Below the pieces are notes generated by a model. The model had not been told where the DNA came from. It did not search any database and worked only from the letters and a program-made list of their open reading frames with translations. Positions 50,852 through 59,835 of a stretch of DNA of 64,000 nucleotides are shown here, piece by piece. Origin of the DNA: Polaromonas sp. P2-4 (GTDB lineage: Bacteria > Pseudomonadota > Gammaproteobacteria > Burkholderiales > Burkholderiaceae_C); NCBI GenBank assembly GCA_024703855.1, contig CP087965.1:4084001-4148000 (forward strand), written 5' to 3'. Each line of letters starts with the position of its first letter. The first letter of the stretch is position 1. Both the position numbers and the translations under genes were made by a program.

Positions 50852-51862
50852 CGTGCACGACCTTTCGCGAGCAACAGTTCCAGATTCAGCTGCGACGGGA
50901 TGCGCCCGGTCAGCAGGAGTTCAAGCGAGCGTTCACGGCCGCTGTAATGGCGATTGGCCTGGAGATGCGCAGCGACTGCCCAGCGCGCATGAGCGAGCAT
51001 CTGCCAATACTGCAGTTCCTCGAGCGATGGAACGTTTCCTCCCTCTTCCCGGTAGCCGCCCAGGAACGAGGAAAGGGGCCCAACACCCCCAGCAAGGTCT
51101 GGCCGGCCAAAACACCAGCACTTGGCCGTGAACCATCCGAGATCCTCCAGCGGATTGCCCCAGCCGGCGAACTCCCAGTCGAGCAACGCCGCCAGCCGAC
51201 CTTCATGAACCATGTAGTTGCCGGTGCGAAAGTCCCGATGCACCAAGCGCGAGCTCTCTTCTGCAGGAGCGTGTAATTCCAGCCACCTCAGCCCCCATTC
51301 CAGCGCAGGGTCGGCGACGCCGATCATGTCCAGGTGCGAGCGTTGCAATCTGACGAGCGCGAGCGTCGGCTGGCTTTCAACAGGGCCGAGAAAGGCCAAT
51401 TCCACGACGGGCGGCACCACACGGTGGATTCGCGCGAGGTTTTGGCCAAGCTCGAACGTGAGCGCGGCGCGATCTGGTACCAAACCGTCGTCCCGCACCA
51501 GGCGATGCGCAGTGGCAAGGCCTGGGACGAAGTCCGTAATGAAAAATGGACGCCCGATCACGTCAGGCGTATCGCATAAGGCCCGTGGCACCTGCCACCC
51601 GAACTCCCGCACCAGCCGCCTCCTTGAGCAGCCTGTATTCGCCAGCTCGCGAGCCACTGGCCGCGACGAGCGCAACCGCATCGGTCCGTAGCACCCATGA
51701 CGCTGGGCCTTGCGGATCCAACGTGTCGAGCCTCCAGTTTTGCTGGATAGCCCCTCCGGTCAGGCGGCGTGCTGATTCGATCTGCATGCCCGGCCGGTCA
51801 AGAGCCACGGACAGCCAATCGGCCAGCCGGCTGGCGATTTGAGGGTCAGCGATCAACTCCAT
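50848..51862 (-). CDS. APH-fold kinase, LvaA/ACAD10-like (one frameshift)
   Basis: The first part, MELIADPQIASRLADWLSVA, with RRLTGGAIQQNWRLD (glycine-rich loop region), is joined across a frame change near 51590 to a C-terminal lobe with the kinase loop LVHRDFRTGNYMV and the metal site LLDWEFAGWGNPLEDLGW. Corrected length is about 338 residues. This fold includes aminoglycoside kinases and the 4-hydroxyacyl-CoA kinases LvaA and ACAD10/11; the neighbouring genes favour an acyl-CoA substrate. First gene of the operon; the tauD copy B stop is 95 bases upstream of its start. Confidence 0.82.
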
Positions 51863-51956
51863 GAAGAACCACGCTTGGAAAGCATTGTTGGCTTGATACT
51901 TTCTGCATCTGCGAAAATATGTGTCGACACTTGTGTCATGTCCAATGGTGCTGGTC

Positions 51957-52760
51957 TCATGCTGGAACCTCACCTTCCATCGTGGAGCGCAGGAGCACGC
52001 GCTCCTGTTCGCCATAGTCGTGCACGGCGTAGTGCATGGTGCAGCGGTTGTCCCACATCACCACGTCGCCAACTTGCCACATGTGGCGGTAGAAGTTGTC
52101 GGGACTGGTTGAGTGCGCGTACAGGAAGTCCAGCAGCGGCCGGCTTTCCTCTTTCGTCATGCCTTCGATCTGCTGCGCCGTTTCCGGATGACCCACGTAC
52201 AGCACTTTCTTGCCGGTCTCGGGATGGGTGCGCACGATGGGATGCACGGCCGTGGGCAGACTGTTCAGGTCCGCGCCCATCATCCTGCCCAGGCGCAGTG
52301 CGACAAATTTGACGCGCAGGCCTTCGAGCATCTTCCTCATTGCCGGAGACAGGCGGTCATAGGACTGGTACTGGTTGCACCACATGGTGTCTCCGCCGTT
52401 CGGCACGGTCAGGGCCGACAGGATCGAGATCTTGGGCGGGATCGGGGTGTAGGGTGAGTCGTAGTGCCAGGCTTCGGTCGACGCTGTTTCCTTCGGGACC
52501 TTGGTGATGTGAGTGATTTCCGGAAAGCCCGGGAGGTAATTGCCGAGCGAACTGGCGGCTACGGGCTTGCCCCACAGCTTGCTGAACTCGAGAAGGTCCT
52601 TGGGTTCGAAGAGGTCCTGACCGCGGTAGACCAGAACCTGGTGCTTCAGGAACGCACGGTGCAGTTCCTCGAAGGTCGTGGGATCGATCGGTCGTTTCAG
52701 GTCAATGCCTTGCACTGAGGCGCCGATCGATCCGGTCAGCGGTATCACTTTCATACTCAT
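51957..52760 (-). CDS. TauD/TfdA-family dioxygenase, copy B
   Basis: This is the duplicate of the gene at 19221: 267 residues, with His99, Asp101 and His243 for iron and Arg258 for 2-oxoglutarate all kept. The visible residue difference is Thr28 for Ala28. The reading frame is intact, so the duplicate should make active enzyme. It is followed on the same strand by the kinase operon, whose first start codon lies 95 bases downstream, so read-through from the duplicated control region into that operon is possible. Confidence 0.88.
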   Translation of the reverse strand: MSMKVIPLTGSIGASVQGIDLKRPIDPTTFEELHRAFLKHQVLVYRGQDLFEPKDLLEFSKLWGKPVAASSLGNYLPGFPEITHITKVPKETASTEAWHYDSPYTPIPPKISILSALTVPNGGDTMWCNQYQSYDRLSPAMRKMLEGLRVKFVALRLGRMMGADLNSLPTAVHPIVRTHPETGKKVLYVGHPETAQQIEGMTKEESRPLLDFLYAHSTSPDNFYRHMWQVGDVVMWDNRCTMHYAVHDYGEQERVLLRSTMEGEVPA

Positions 52761-52779
52761 GTCTGTCTCCTCTGGGTGA

Positions 52780-53748
52780 TTAATCGATGGTTAGAACAAT
52801 TTTTCCTGCATGCTCGCCTTGCATCATGTAGGCGTGGGCAGCATGGATTTCCTCAAGCGGGAAGGTCCGATCGATCGCCCAGCGGATGCGCCCCTCTTGC
52901 AGCCATGGCAGCGTGTCGCGCGCAGGCCTGAATGCAGGCCAGCCGCTCTTGCTCGGTGCGCGTGCGAAACGTTACGCCGATCAGCTTCAGCCGCTTCAGC
53001 CAAAGCAGGCTCAGGTCGATTTGAGCCGTCTGTCCACCGAGCCGGGCAATGTTCACGAGCCGGCCGCAGACGGCCAGGCCTTGCAGATTTTCCTCGAAAG
53101 CAGGGCCGCCGACCATGTCGACGATGAGGTCGACGCCGCGCTTGTCCGTCGCTTTCATGATCCCGTCAAGCAACGGTTCGTGCGACGTGTCAATGCCGAC
53201 ATCAACCCCGTATTCGGCCAGGCCGGCAAGCTTGGTTGCGGAACGCGACGCGGCAATCACCGGCTTGGCGCCCGATAGCGAAGCGATCTGCAGGGCAGCC
53301 CAAGCCACACCGCCGGACGCTGCGTTCACCAGCACCGACTCGCCGGCCTTCAGTTGCCCGTTCGTCACCACCGCATCGTGTGCCGTGATGAAGCGTTCGG
53401 GAACGAGGCGGCCTCGATCCAGCTTACGGAAGCCGGAACTGGCATGAGCGCCAACGGATCCGCCAGCACATACAGCGCCTGGCACTCTCGGCCGTGGCCC
53501 ATCACGCGGTCGCCTTCGCGCCAGCCGCTTACATCTTTTCCTACCGCGGCGATCTCACCGGCGAACTCAACGCCCACCGTGATTGATTCGCCCGATCGCC
53601 TGTCGCGAGCTTGGGTGATCTCGCCGCAGTTGAGTCCGCTGGCGCGCACGCGCACCAGCACTTGGCCCGGACCGGCAACTGGCACGGGAACATCTTGAAT
53701 CTCGATGCGACCACCGTCTGGATGAGGAATAACGCGAACTGCCTTCAT
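52780..53748 (-). CDS. MDR-family quinone oxidoreductase-like, copy B (two frameshifts)
   Basis: This is the duplicate of the gene at 20044. One frame change near 52919 is shared with copy A. The other lies near 53391, where this copy lacks a base and copy A has an extra one; the intermediate reading (CCAGAACGCTTC on the minus strand) would restore PERFITAHDAVVTNGQL in both. One residue change in the N-terminal part is visible (Cys for Arg at SGLNCGEI). Function as for copy A. Confidence 0.75.
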
Positions 53749-53797
53749 GGATTAATCCTTTGGTTAAGAAGAATGAGAAGAATGAGAAGAATGAGAT

Positions 53798-54166
53798 TCA
53801 GTCTCTGGATCGGGAAGTCCGATCCCGGACGATCGCCAGGAGACTTGCGGCACGCTGCGCTGCTTCGACGCCGCCGGGGTGGTCCCCGCGCACGAAGGCT
53901 GGTCGCAAGTCTTCTATGGCCCCTAGGGCCACCATCGATTCGTTGTCAACCAGGCACAGTCGCCGGTGTTCATTGATCGTGAGCAAATAGGTATGAACAA
54001 TGTCATCTTCGGCACGCGAAACTCCGAGCCGATGGAGATGGGCATTGATCCTGTGCGCAGCGGCGAGCATCGCGCCTTCGATCTGCAACTCGTGGTCGTC
54101 AGAACTGCACTTGCCCAGTGAGCGCTCAATACGCGATGCATAGGTATCGTGGTCGTGTGCAAGCAT
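53798..54166 (-). CDS. Orphan small protein orf122, copy B
   Basis: This is the unbroken form of the 122-residue protein and the better reference for the family. The ATG at 54166 lies three bases after the stop of orf148. Its polar, His/Asp-rich centre (HRINAHLHRLGVSRAEDDIV) and Arg-rich tail give no family match that I know. The spacing suggests that it works with orf148. Confidence 0.6.
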   Translation of the reverse strand: MLAHDHDTYASRIERSLGKCSSDDHELQIEGAMLAAAHRINAHLHRLGVSRAEDDIVHTYLLTINEHRRLCLVDNESMVALGAIEDLRPAFVRGDHPGGVEAAQRAASLLAIVRDRTSRSRD

Positions 54167-54168
54167 GA

Positions 54169-54615
54169 TCACTCCGAAATTCGATGACGCAGGATCGACA
54201 AGCATTCCTGCAACGCCTCGTCACAGACCGCGACTGTCTCCGGGGTCGGTGCTTGCCCTTCGCGAACGCAAGGGTCACGATAAGTCTCGATGGTTTCCAT
54301 GGCCTTGGCCATGCGCTGCACATCGGCAGGCAACTCGCGCTCGATCTTGGGGCGGCCAATATGCAGCACATCGCCCGCCGCGCACAACGTGGGCGTCAAT
54401 TCACCATCGGGTTGCGGCACGAGGTAGACGCCAGGCTGCATGGCAAAAGCATGGTGATCGGACGTCAGGCCGGCGTGGTGCAGCGTGGCGTTCAGCGCGT
54501 GCGTGCCAGCCATCATCGTCGCCCAGAACCAGAGCTCGAAGTCACCCAATGGGTCAAGCCGGGACCGCGAGCGCTGGAGCCTCGAAATTTTGAGCAAGTG
54601 GGCGTTGATGTGCAT
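54169..54615 (-). CDS. Orphan small protein orf148, copy B
   Basis: It is identical in predicted protein to the copy at 21434 (148 residues). It keeps the position directly behind the divergent control region. No recognised domain. Conservation of a full reading frame in both copies, in a window with many frame breaks, supports a real gene. Confidence 0.6.
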   Translation of the reverse strand: MHINAHLLKISRLQRSRSRLDPLGDFELWFWATMMAGTHALNATLHHAGLTSDHHAFAMQPGVYLVPQPDGELTPTLCAAGDVLHIGRPKIERELPADVQRMAKAMETIETYRDPCVREGQAPTPETVAVCDEALQECLSILRHRISE

Positions 54616-54758
54616 GAGGAACTCTTGATGTTTCGATGCAATTCTAGTTCTCGATTTCTTTTTGTCAACAAAGTCCTATACATGACTTTTTGTGTGGCTA
54701 TTGCTAAAGCTTCGATCATTTGGTATAGTTTTGCAAATGTCATGTATAGGAGTATGCC
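54616..54758. promoter_or_regulatory. Divergent control region with 13-base inverted repeat, copy B
   Basis: Arms TCCTATACATGAC at 54674-54686 and the exact reverse complement at 54739-54751, same 65-base spacing and same overlap with the ribosome-binding site as copy A. No differences from copy A were seen here, so one regulator could control both blocks. Confidence 0.7.
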
Positions 54759-55049
54759 GTGTCAAGATGTATTGTTCTTCATCCCGGGGATAACGTGGCC
54801 ACCCTCATCGACGCCGCGAGCGCTGGCGACAAATGCACGTTGCAGGGCGAGCGTCAAGGATGCGTCACCCTTCTTCAGGACGTCGCCTTTGGCCACAAGG
54901 TCTGCATATCGGAAATCGGATGCGAGGGCGAAGTCCTGAAGTACGGCCAGGTCATTGGCCGAGCGACGCAGTCCATCGCAGTGGGGCAGCATGTCCACAT
55001 TCACAACATTGATTCAGCCCCCGCGCGGGGCGATCTGAAACATAGCTAG
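54759..55049 (+). CDS. SAF-domain small lyase subunit, SuyA/UxaA-N type, copy B
   Basis: This is the duplicate of the gene at 22024, from GTG 54759. The C-terminus here reads NIDSAPARGDLKHS (96 residues), one base longer in a GC-rich stretch than copy A, and is probably the true form. The stop lies ten bases before the large-subunit gene, an operon-type spacing. Confidence 0.82.
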   Translation: MSRCIVLHPGDNVATLIDAASAGDKCTLQGERQGCVTLLQDVAFGHKVCISEIGCEGEVLKYGQVIGRATQSIAVGQHVHIHNIDSAPARGDLKHS

Positions 55050-55059
55050 GAGCTGGATC

Positions 55060-56214
55060 ATGACCAAGACATTTCTCGGATATCGCCGCGACAGCGGCCC
55101 GGCCGGTGTACGCAACTGGATCGCTGTCATCTCCGTGATGGACAACTGCAATCCCGTGACCCGCACGATTGCGCAGGCGGTCGCCGGCACTATTCCGGTG
55201 ACGACCATGTTTGTGCGTGGCCAGTTCGGCGCTGATCTGGACTTCGCGCTTGACGCCCTGGCAGGTATGGGTCGAAACCCCAATGTCGCGGGCGTGCTGC
55301 TGGTGGGCCTGGAGGAGTCGTCAACCGAGGCGGTGGCTTCTCGAATTCGACCGACTGGCAAACCCGTGGAGGTTGTGCATTTGCAACCCCATGGGACCAT
55401 CGAGTGCATTGCCGAGGGTACACGCCGGGCCGCACGCATGGCGCTGCAGGCTTCGCGGGCACGGCGCGAGAGTTGCCCGATCTCTGAGCTGACCATCGGC
55501 GTCGAATGCGGTGGCTCAGATACAACCTCCGGGTTGAGCTGCAACCCGGCGATCGGTCGCATGGCGGACCGCTTAATTGAAGACGGTGGCACCATCATCA
55601 TCTCCGAAACATCGGAGTTCATCGGCGCTGAGCACCTATTCGCTCAGCGTGCGATCGACGCACAAGTCGAGCAAGCCTTTTTGACAGCCGTGCGCGGCAT
55701 GGAGGACATGGCCATCCGTCGCGGTGTGAACATGCGAGATTCGCAGCCTGCACCGGATAACAAGCGCGGCGGCCTGACGACGGTGGAGGAGAAGGCCCTG
55801 GGTGCGATGGCCAAGGCCGGATCGAGCCGCCTCATGGGCGTTCTGGGCTATGGGCAGGCGCCGGTACGCCGCGGGTTGCACTTCATGGACGCGCCGTCCG
55901 CGGCTGTTGAGAACCTGACAGCATTCGCCATTGCGGGTTGCCAGCTGACCTGTTTTGGTACCGGAGTGGGTAACCCCATTGGTAACATGCTGGCGCCTAC
56001 GCTGAAGGTTTGCGGCAACGTCAACACGCTGAAGTCAATGCGTGACAACATCGACGTCGACGTCAGCGCGGTGTTCGAGTCCGGCGCCAGCATCGCGGAC
56101 CTGGGCGACCGCCTGTACGACTACGTCGCCGAGGTCGGCTCAGGAACCAGCGTCACGAGTGAGCTGCTGAACGTGCGCGAAACGGCGGTCAGCCGCTTTG
56201 AGAGAAGCTTGTGA
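55060..56214 (+). CDS. Large lyase/dehydratase subunit, SuyB/UxaA-C type, copy B
   Basis: The 384-residue protein is identical to copy A as far as can be compared by eye, with RGQFGADLD, GGSDTTSGLS, GGLTTVEEKALG and GNPIGNMLAP. A duplicated and intact large subunit suggests selection for enzyme dosage. Its stop overlaps the truncated gntR by four bases. Confidence 0.82.
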   Translation: MTKTFLGYRRDSGPAGVRNWIAVISVMDNCNPVTRTIAQAVAGTIPVTTMFVRGQFGADLDFALDALAGMGRNPNVAGVLLVGLEESSTEAVASRIRPTGKPVEVVHLQPHGTIECIAEGTRRAARMALQASRARRESCPISELTIGVECGGSDTTSGLSCNPAIGRMADRLIEDGGTIIISETSEFIGAEHLFAQRAIDAQVEQAFLTAVRGMEDMAIRRGVNMRDSQPAPDNKRGGLTTVEEKALGAMAKAGSSRLMGVLGYGQAPVRRGLHFMDAPSAAVENLTAFAIAGCQLTCFGTGVGNPIGNMLAPTLKVCGNVNTLKSMRDNIDVDVSAVFESGASIADLGDRLYDYVAEVGSGTSVTSELLNVRETAVSRFERSL

Positions 56215-56459
56215 AGTCCGCCTCAACAACCAAGCTGTCGCGTGTGTCCGACGAGATCATGCGCTCTATCGAATCGGGCTTGCTGCACGAGGGCCAATTC
56301 ATCGGATTCACACCGCTGCCCGAGGCCCCTGCTCGTGCTCTAGGACTGCAGGCGGGGCAGCCTGGCTTCATGATGGAGTTGCGTGCCTACACCTTGCGTG
56401 ATCGACCAATCTCCTACCAGCGCGTGTACAGCGGTCCGTTCTCAGAGCGGCTTGTGTAA
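56211..56459 (+). pseudogene. GntR regulator with in-frame internal deletion
   Basis: The first 28 residues (to GLLHEG) are joined directly to the last part of the UTRA domain (QFIGFTPLPEAPARALGLQA onward), leaving 82 residues. Relative to copy A, 23559-24007 is missing; if the base that copy A appears to lack is restored, the loss is exactly 450 bases. The recognition helix, wing and most of the effector domain are gone, so it cannot bind DNA as a normal GntR protein. The frame is open to a stop at 56459. Confidence 0.85.
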
Positions 56460-56484
56460 TCCTATAGTTTTTGAGGCTCCCGCC

Positions 56485-57514
56485 ATGCAACGCTATTCCG
56501 CACAGACGTTGGAACACTGGACCACGCTGGTCTTTGAATCCTGCGGCGTACCGCCGGAGCAGGCGGCCGAAGCCGCCACAATCCTCGTTCGCAGTGAGTT
56601 GCGAGGCTATAAGACGCACGGCATGACACGCTTGGCCTCTTATGTTGAACGGCTGCGGGAGAACGAATTCAATCCCCGGCCGGAGATGACATATCGATCC
56701 TTCCCCGGCGGCATCGTGCTGCAGGCAGATGGCGCAATGGGGCAGGTTGCCGGCCCCTACGCGGTACGCCTGGGACTCGAAGCACTAAAAACCAGCGCCT
56801 CCGTGCTGATCGTGATGCAATCGTGCGGCCATCTGGGCGCGCTCGGCATCCACGCTCTGCTGGCCGCGGAGGCCGGTGCCTTCAGTATGATCGGGCAACG
56901 CACGCCGCCGGCGCTCGCCATGGAGGGATTCCTACGCGCGGCGATTGGGCACAACCCGATTGCGTTCGGCTGCCCGCTGCCAGGGCAAGCCCCAATCGTC
57001 TTCGACGTCGCTTGTAGCGTGGCGGCACGCGGCCATATTCTGCTCGCCGCGCGTGAGGATAAGCCAATCCCGGAAGGGTGGGCGCTGGACGCGGCCGGCC
57101 GGCCCACCACCGATGCAAAGCGCGCTGGGTGGGTCTCTCGTGCCGATGGGCGGACACAAAGGAATCGGCATTGCCATGATGGTAGAGTGCCTCGCCGGTG
57201 CTCTGGCGGCCACTGTCGCTTCACACACCCCGGAGCGAAGCGCTATCAAGAATGGTGGTGCCGCGGCCATGCAAGACGGATTCCTCTGGATGGTAAAGCC
57301 GCAAGCCTTTGCCGGGCAGGAGCCCTTTGGCGAGTATATGAGCCAGTGGACTCAGACCTACCTTTGCGCAGGCGGTGACGAAGCGCGGCTGCCTGGCCAC
57401 CGTGGCGACACACTGGAGCGCGAGGCGCGCGAGCACGGCATTGTTCTGCCCGCCGTGATCGCGCAGGAGCTAAGCGCGCTTGGTGAGCGGCTCGGCGTGC
57501 GATTTTCGACATAA
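56485..57514 (+). CDS. Ldh2/MDH2-family 2-hydroxyacid dehydrogenase, copy B (one frameshift)
   Basis: It starts MQRYSAQTLEHWTTLVFESC, almost as in copy A, then diverges (for example RENEFNPRPEMTYRSFPGGI). Family motifs QSCGHLGALGIHALLAAEAG, RTPPALAMEG, GHNPIAFGCPLPG and VPMGGHKGIGIAMMVE are present. The frame changes near 57118; corrected length is about 343 residues. Its divergence from copy A beside near-identical upstream sequence suggests that the block recombined into a pre-existing paralogous locus. It could differ in substrate or stereospecificity from copy A. Confidence 0.82.
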
Positions 57515-57785
57515 GCACCGGAGCGCCAGCCTTACTGGATCCTTTCGATCCCAGCGGGCGCTTGTCACCCTCCCCACAACATAACCAATCTTACTGTGTC
57601 ACAAACATAGGCGCAGATTTATCGAGTTGCAATGCGGGCAGTGCCCCAGCACGCTTGCGAGTGGAGCACTGCTGATGCTCATGTGTTGCCGCCGAACGAA
57701 AATTGATCAGATCAGGCGAGAAGTGCCGATACGTAATTGACCAGCGCGAAACTTATACTTAATCAGGGAGTTTGCGGGTTTCAGC
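57515..57785. other. Intergenic region, nothing firm
   Basis: About 270 bases after copy B with no credible gene. Two CTGGTCAA units occur close together at 57789-57826, just inside the next fragment, and may belong to a lost insertion sequence. Confidence 0.4.
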
Positions 57786-58166
57786 TCAGTTGAAGCTGGT
57801 CAACCAATGATTGGTGAACCTGGTCAAATCTGCACCGGCGGCAACAGTCTTGGGCAGGCCCTGGCCGCCGAAGTCGACCGGGTGCTGCAGACCTTGCCAG
57901 CCGCCTTGGGCGAACTGCGCAAAGGCGTCCTTGAAGCCGGGCGTGGTGGTGACCTGGCCGTCCTTGAAGGACGAGGGGTTCTTGTCACCCTCGAAGTTCA
58001 GCGGCGCGATCACGCCTTCGTTGAACCTGGCGCACTCGTCCAGCACCGCCTGGGCCGTTTCCAGCCCCGCGCCTTCAAACGCCGGAATCTGCTGCGCCAG
58101 TCTCTCCAGCCCCGCCAGGTGCTGGAGGTTGAACATCAGGTCTTTGGTCGGGGCGGTGTAGCTCAT
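57786..58166 (-). pseudogene. Acyl-CoA dehydrogenase N-terminal fragment
   Basis: The fragment starts MSYTAPTKDLMFNLQHLAGL and reads FQGGWQGL-like sequence (AQGGWQGLQHPVDFGGQGLP), matching the N-terminal extension of the long DmdC-type acyl-CoA dehydrogenases such as the one at 33.5 kb. After about 110 residues similarity stops and a short unrelated tail ends at 57786. The FAD and catalytic domains are missing. Confidence 0.8.
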
Positions 58167-58205
58167 GAACGCTTCTCGTCTTTCAAATTAATACCGTTGA
58201 TCCGC

Positions 58206-58440
58206 TCACGCCGGCACGGCAGCGGCTTGGTGAATGGCTTGCATATCGGGCTCGTAACTGCCTGATGCCTTGATGAAGGCCAATGCCGCAAACACGCCGA
58301 ATACCGGCATGATGGCCAAGGCGTTTTGCAGGCCCATGGCGTCGGACAAGGTGCCAGCGATGAAGGGGCCGGCGGCCAGGCCGAACAGGTTCTGGAACAG
58401 CGACAGCACCGAGGCACCGGTGGAGCGCAAACCGGGGTGC
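58206..58440 (-). pseudogene. MFS transporter C-terminal fragment
   Basis: About 78 residues, LRSTGASVLSLFQNLFGLAA, PFIAGTLSDAMGLQNALAIM and a short cytoplasmic tail, correspond to the last two membrane segments of a major facilitator transporter. The 5' part is cut off next to an IS21-type end at 58451. It is a different transporter from the one broken at 9.7 kb. Confidence 0.75.
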
Positions 58441-58450
58441 AGTCCACACC

Positions 58451-58511
58451 TGGGTCAATTTTGAATCGACACAATGGCCTAAAGTGGGTCAGTTTTCGGT
58501 CGGCGGCAACA
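58451..58511. mobile_element. Solo IS21-type right end
   Basis: TGGGTCAATTTTGAATCG followed after about 35 bases by GTGGGTCAGTTTTCGGTCGG and ending GCGGCAACA reproduces the paired terminal-repeat layout of the IS21 right end at 9520-9567, with different bases. No istAB genes are present, so the rest of the element was deleted, together with the 5' part of the adjoining MFS gene. Confidence 0.65.
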
Positions 58512-58528
58512 CGTTTGCAAGCAGAAGA

Positions 58529-59603
58529 TCAGAAGTTGTGGACCAGACCCAGACCGTAGCCGGTACGCTTTCGTATCGCCAACACCGCCAGCAAGCGCTG
58601 CCGCAATGTTTTTGTCCTGACCGAGTGCGGCGTACACATAGGTGCGCTTGCTCAGGTCATAGGTCGTACCGATTTGGACACCGCGAGTCTTGCGTTCGGC
58701 AGTTGCCAAGCCAGCAGCTGGTGTCGTTTTGATCTTGCCGCCGGAAACCGTGATGTAAGGCGTGAAAGCACCCATTGGGAACTTGGAACCCAGTTCCCAC
58801 GAACGGGATTTAACTTCTGCAGTAGCGCCCAAAGTTCCGGTGCCCTTGGAGTTTTCAAACTGGACGTATGGAACAGCCATGCCCAGGTTGTAGCTCACAG
58901 CGAAAGCCACGTCAGACACTTTGGCGTTCGTTGCCGGAACAACAGGAACCAGCGTAGCTGGAGCTTGCAATTTACCTTGACCCAGTGCGAGCAAAGCGCT
59001 CACAGGGCCATTGTTGTAGCCAACACCAGCGATGTAACCGGTGGCTTTGTTAACCACGCCAGCGACTTCGGTTTTCTCATGCTTGGTTTGGATACTGAGA
59101 TCCAGGCCGCCAAACGAAGGGGAGCGATAGCCGATGGCATTTTCCGAACGAATGCCCAGACCGCGGCTAGCAGCACCGTGGACGTTGTCCAGGAAGTTAC
59201 CGCCAGCCACGAGAACAGCAGCAGCGCTGTAGCCACGGACTTCGGCAATGGTGTTCAGGTAGGTACCAATGGTTGCCGAACTGAAAGCGCCTTGCAGTTG
59301 CAAAATGGCGGTGCGGGTCGAACCGAAGGTGGTGCCTGCCAAGTCAGGATTCAAGTTGGTTTCAATGTTGAAGTTGGCTTTCAGGCCGCCACCGAGGTCT
59401 TCAGAACCGCGAACGCCCAGACGGCCAATGGTGCGGGCGTTTTGTGCGCCAGCCAGGCTGGTGCTTTTAGCCGTTGCCGCGCCTTGCGTGGTTTTGTTGT
59501 AAGACGTGCCGAGGTCCATGCGACCGTACAGGGTCACAGAAGACTGGGCGGACGCTGCGCCTACAACTGCAAGTGCAGCCAAAGCAACTAGGTTTTTATT
59601 CAT
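58529..59603 (-). CDS. Outer-membrane porin, Burkholderiales type (C-terminal frameshift)
   Basis: The protein starts MNKNLVALAALAVVGAASAQ (signal peptide) and SSVTLYGRMDLGTSY, typical of 16-strand trimeric porins of Betaproteobacteria, with GLGIRSENAIGYRSPSFGGL and a Gly/Tyr-rich strand pattern. One extra base near 58570 hides the usual C-terminus; in the other frame it ends YGLGLVHNF with terminal Phe at 58529, needed for outer-membrane assembly. About 357 residues. The stop is close to the IS21 end, so its downstream region was replaced. Confidence 0.88.
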
Positions 59604-59835
59604 TACGAGTTTCTCCAGGGTTAAAAATAAGGCTCGGGACGTTGATCAAGTACATGACGTGCCTCCTGTAATCGGGGTCGTCGTACTTTCGGTGCAGACT
59701 GACACGGTTGCCCCTGAAATGAGTCGAAGAATCAGCGACTTACAGAAGGGGAATGGCTTTGTTAGCGGGTGATCCTCAACCTCTTGTCACGCAAGGACGT
59801 TCCGCGCTGAAGCGCACCAAACTGCACCGAAAGTA
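59604..59835. promoter_or_regulatory. Upstream region of the porin gene
   Basis: The 230 bases between the porin start and the dehydrogenase remnant hold no gene. The porin promoter and a long 5' leader are expected here; AGAAAC just before the ATG is a weak ribosome-binding site. Confidence 0.4.

Larger units (their letters stand above)
51957..56531. repeat. Near-identical duplicated catabolic block, copy B
   Basis: Direct repeat of 19221-24246 in the same orientation. It begins at the tauD stop, where the last codons differ only at synonymous sites, and ends inside the Ldh2-type gene. The internal 449-base loss in gntR is the only large difference. Substitutions include T at 52678 and A at 53627 where copy A has C and G. 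Confidence 0.95.

Noticed and set aside
19221..56531. Composite transposon bounded by the duplicated block
   Set aside because: The repeats are catabolic genes, not insertion sequences, and no IS ends or target duplications are visible at their edges. Homologous duplication is the simpler reading.
58674..59591. 305-codon open frame antisense to the porin
   Set aside because: The porin on the minus strand has a signal peptide and terminal Phe; the antisense product has no family features.
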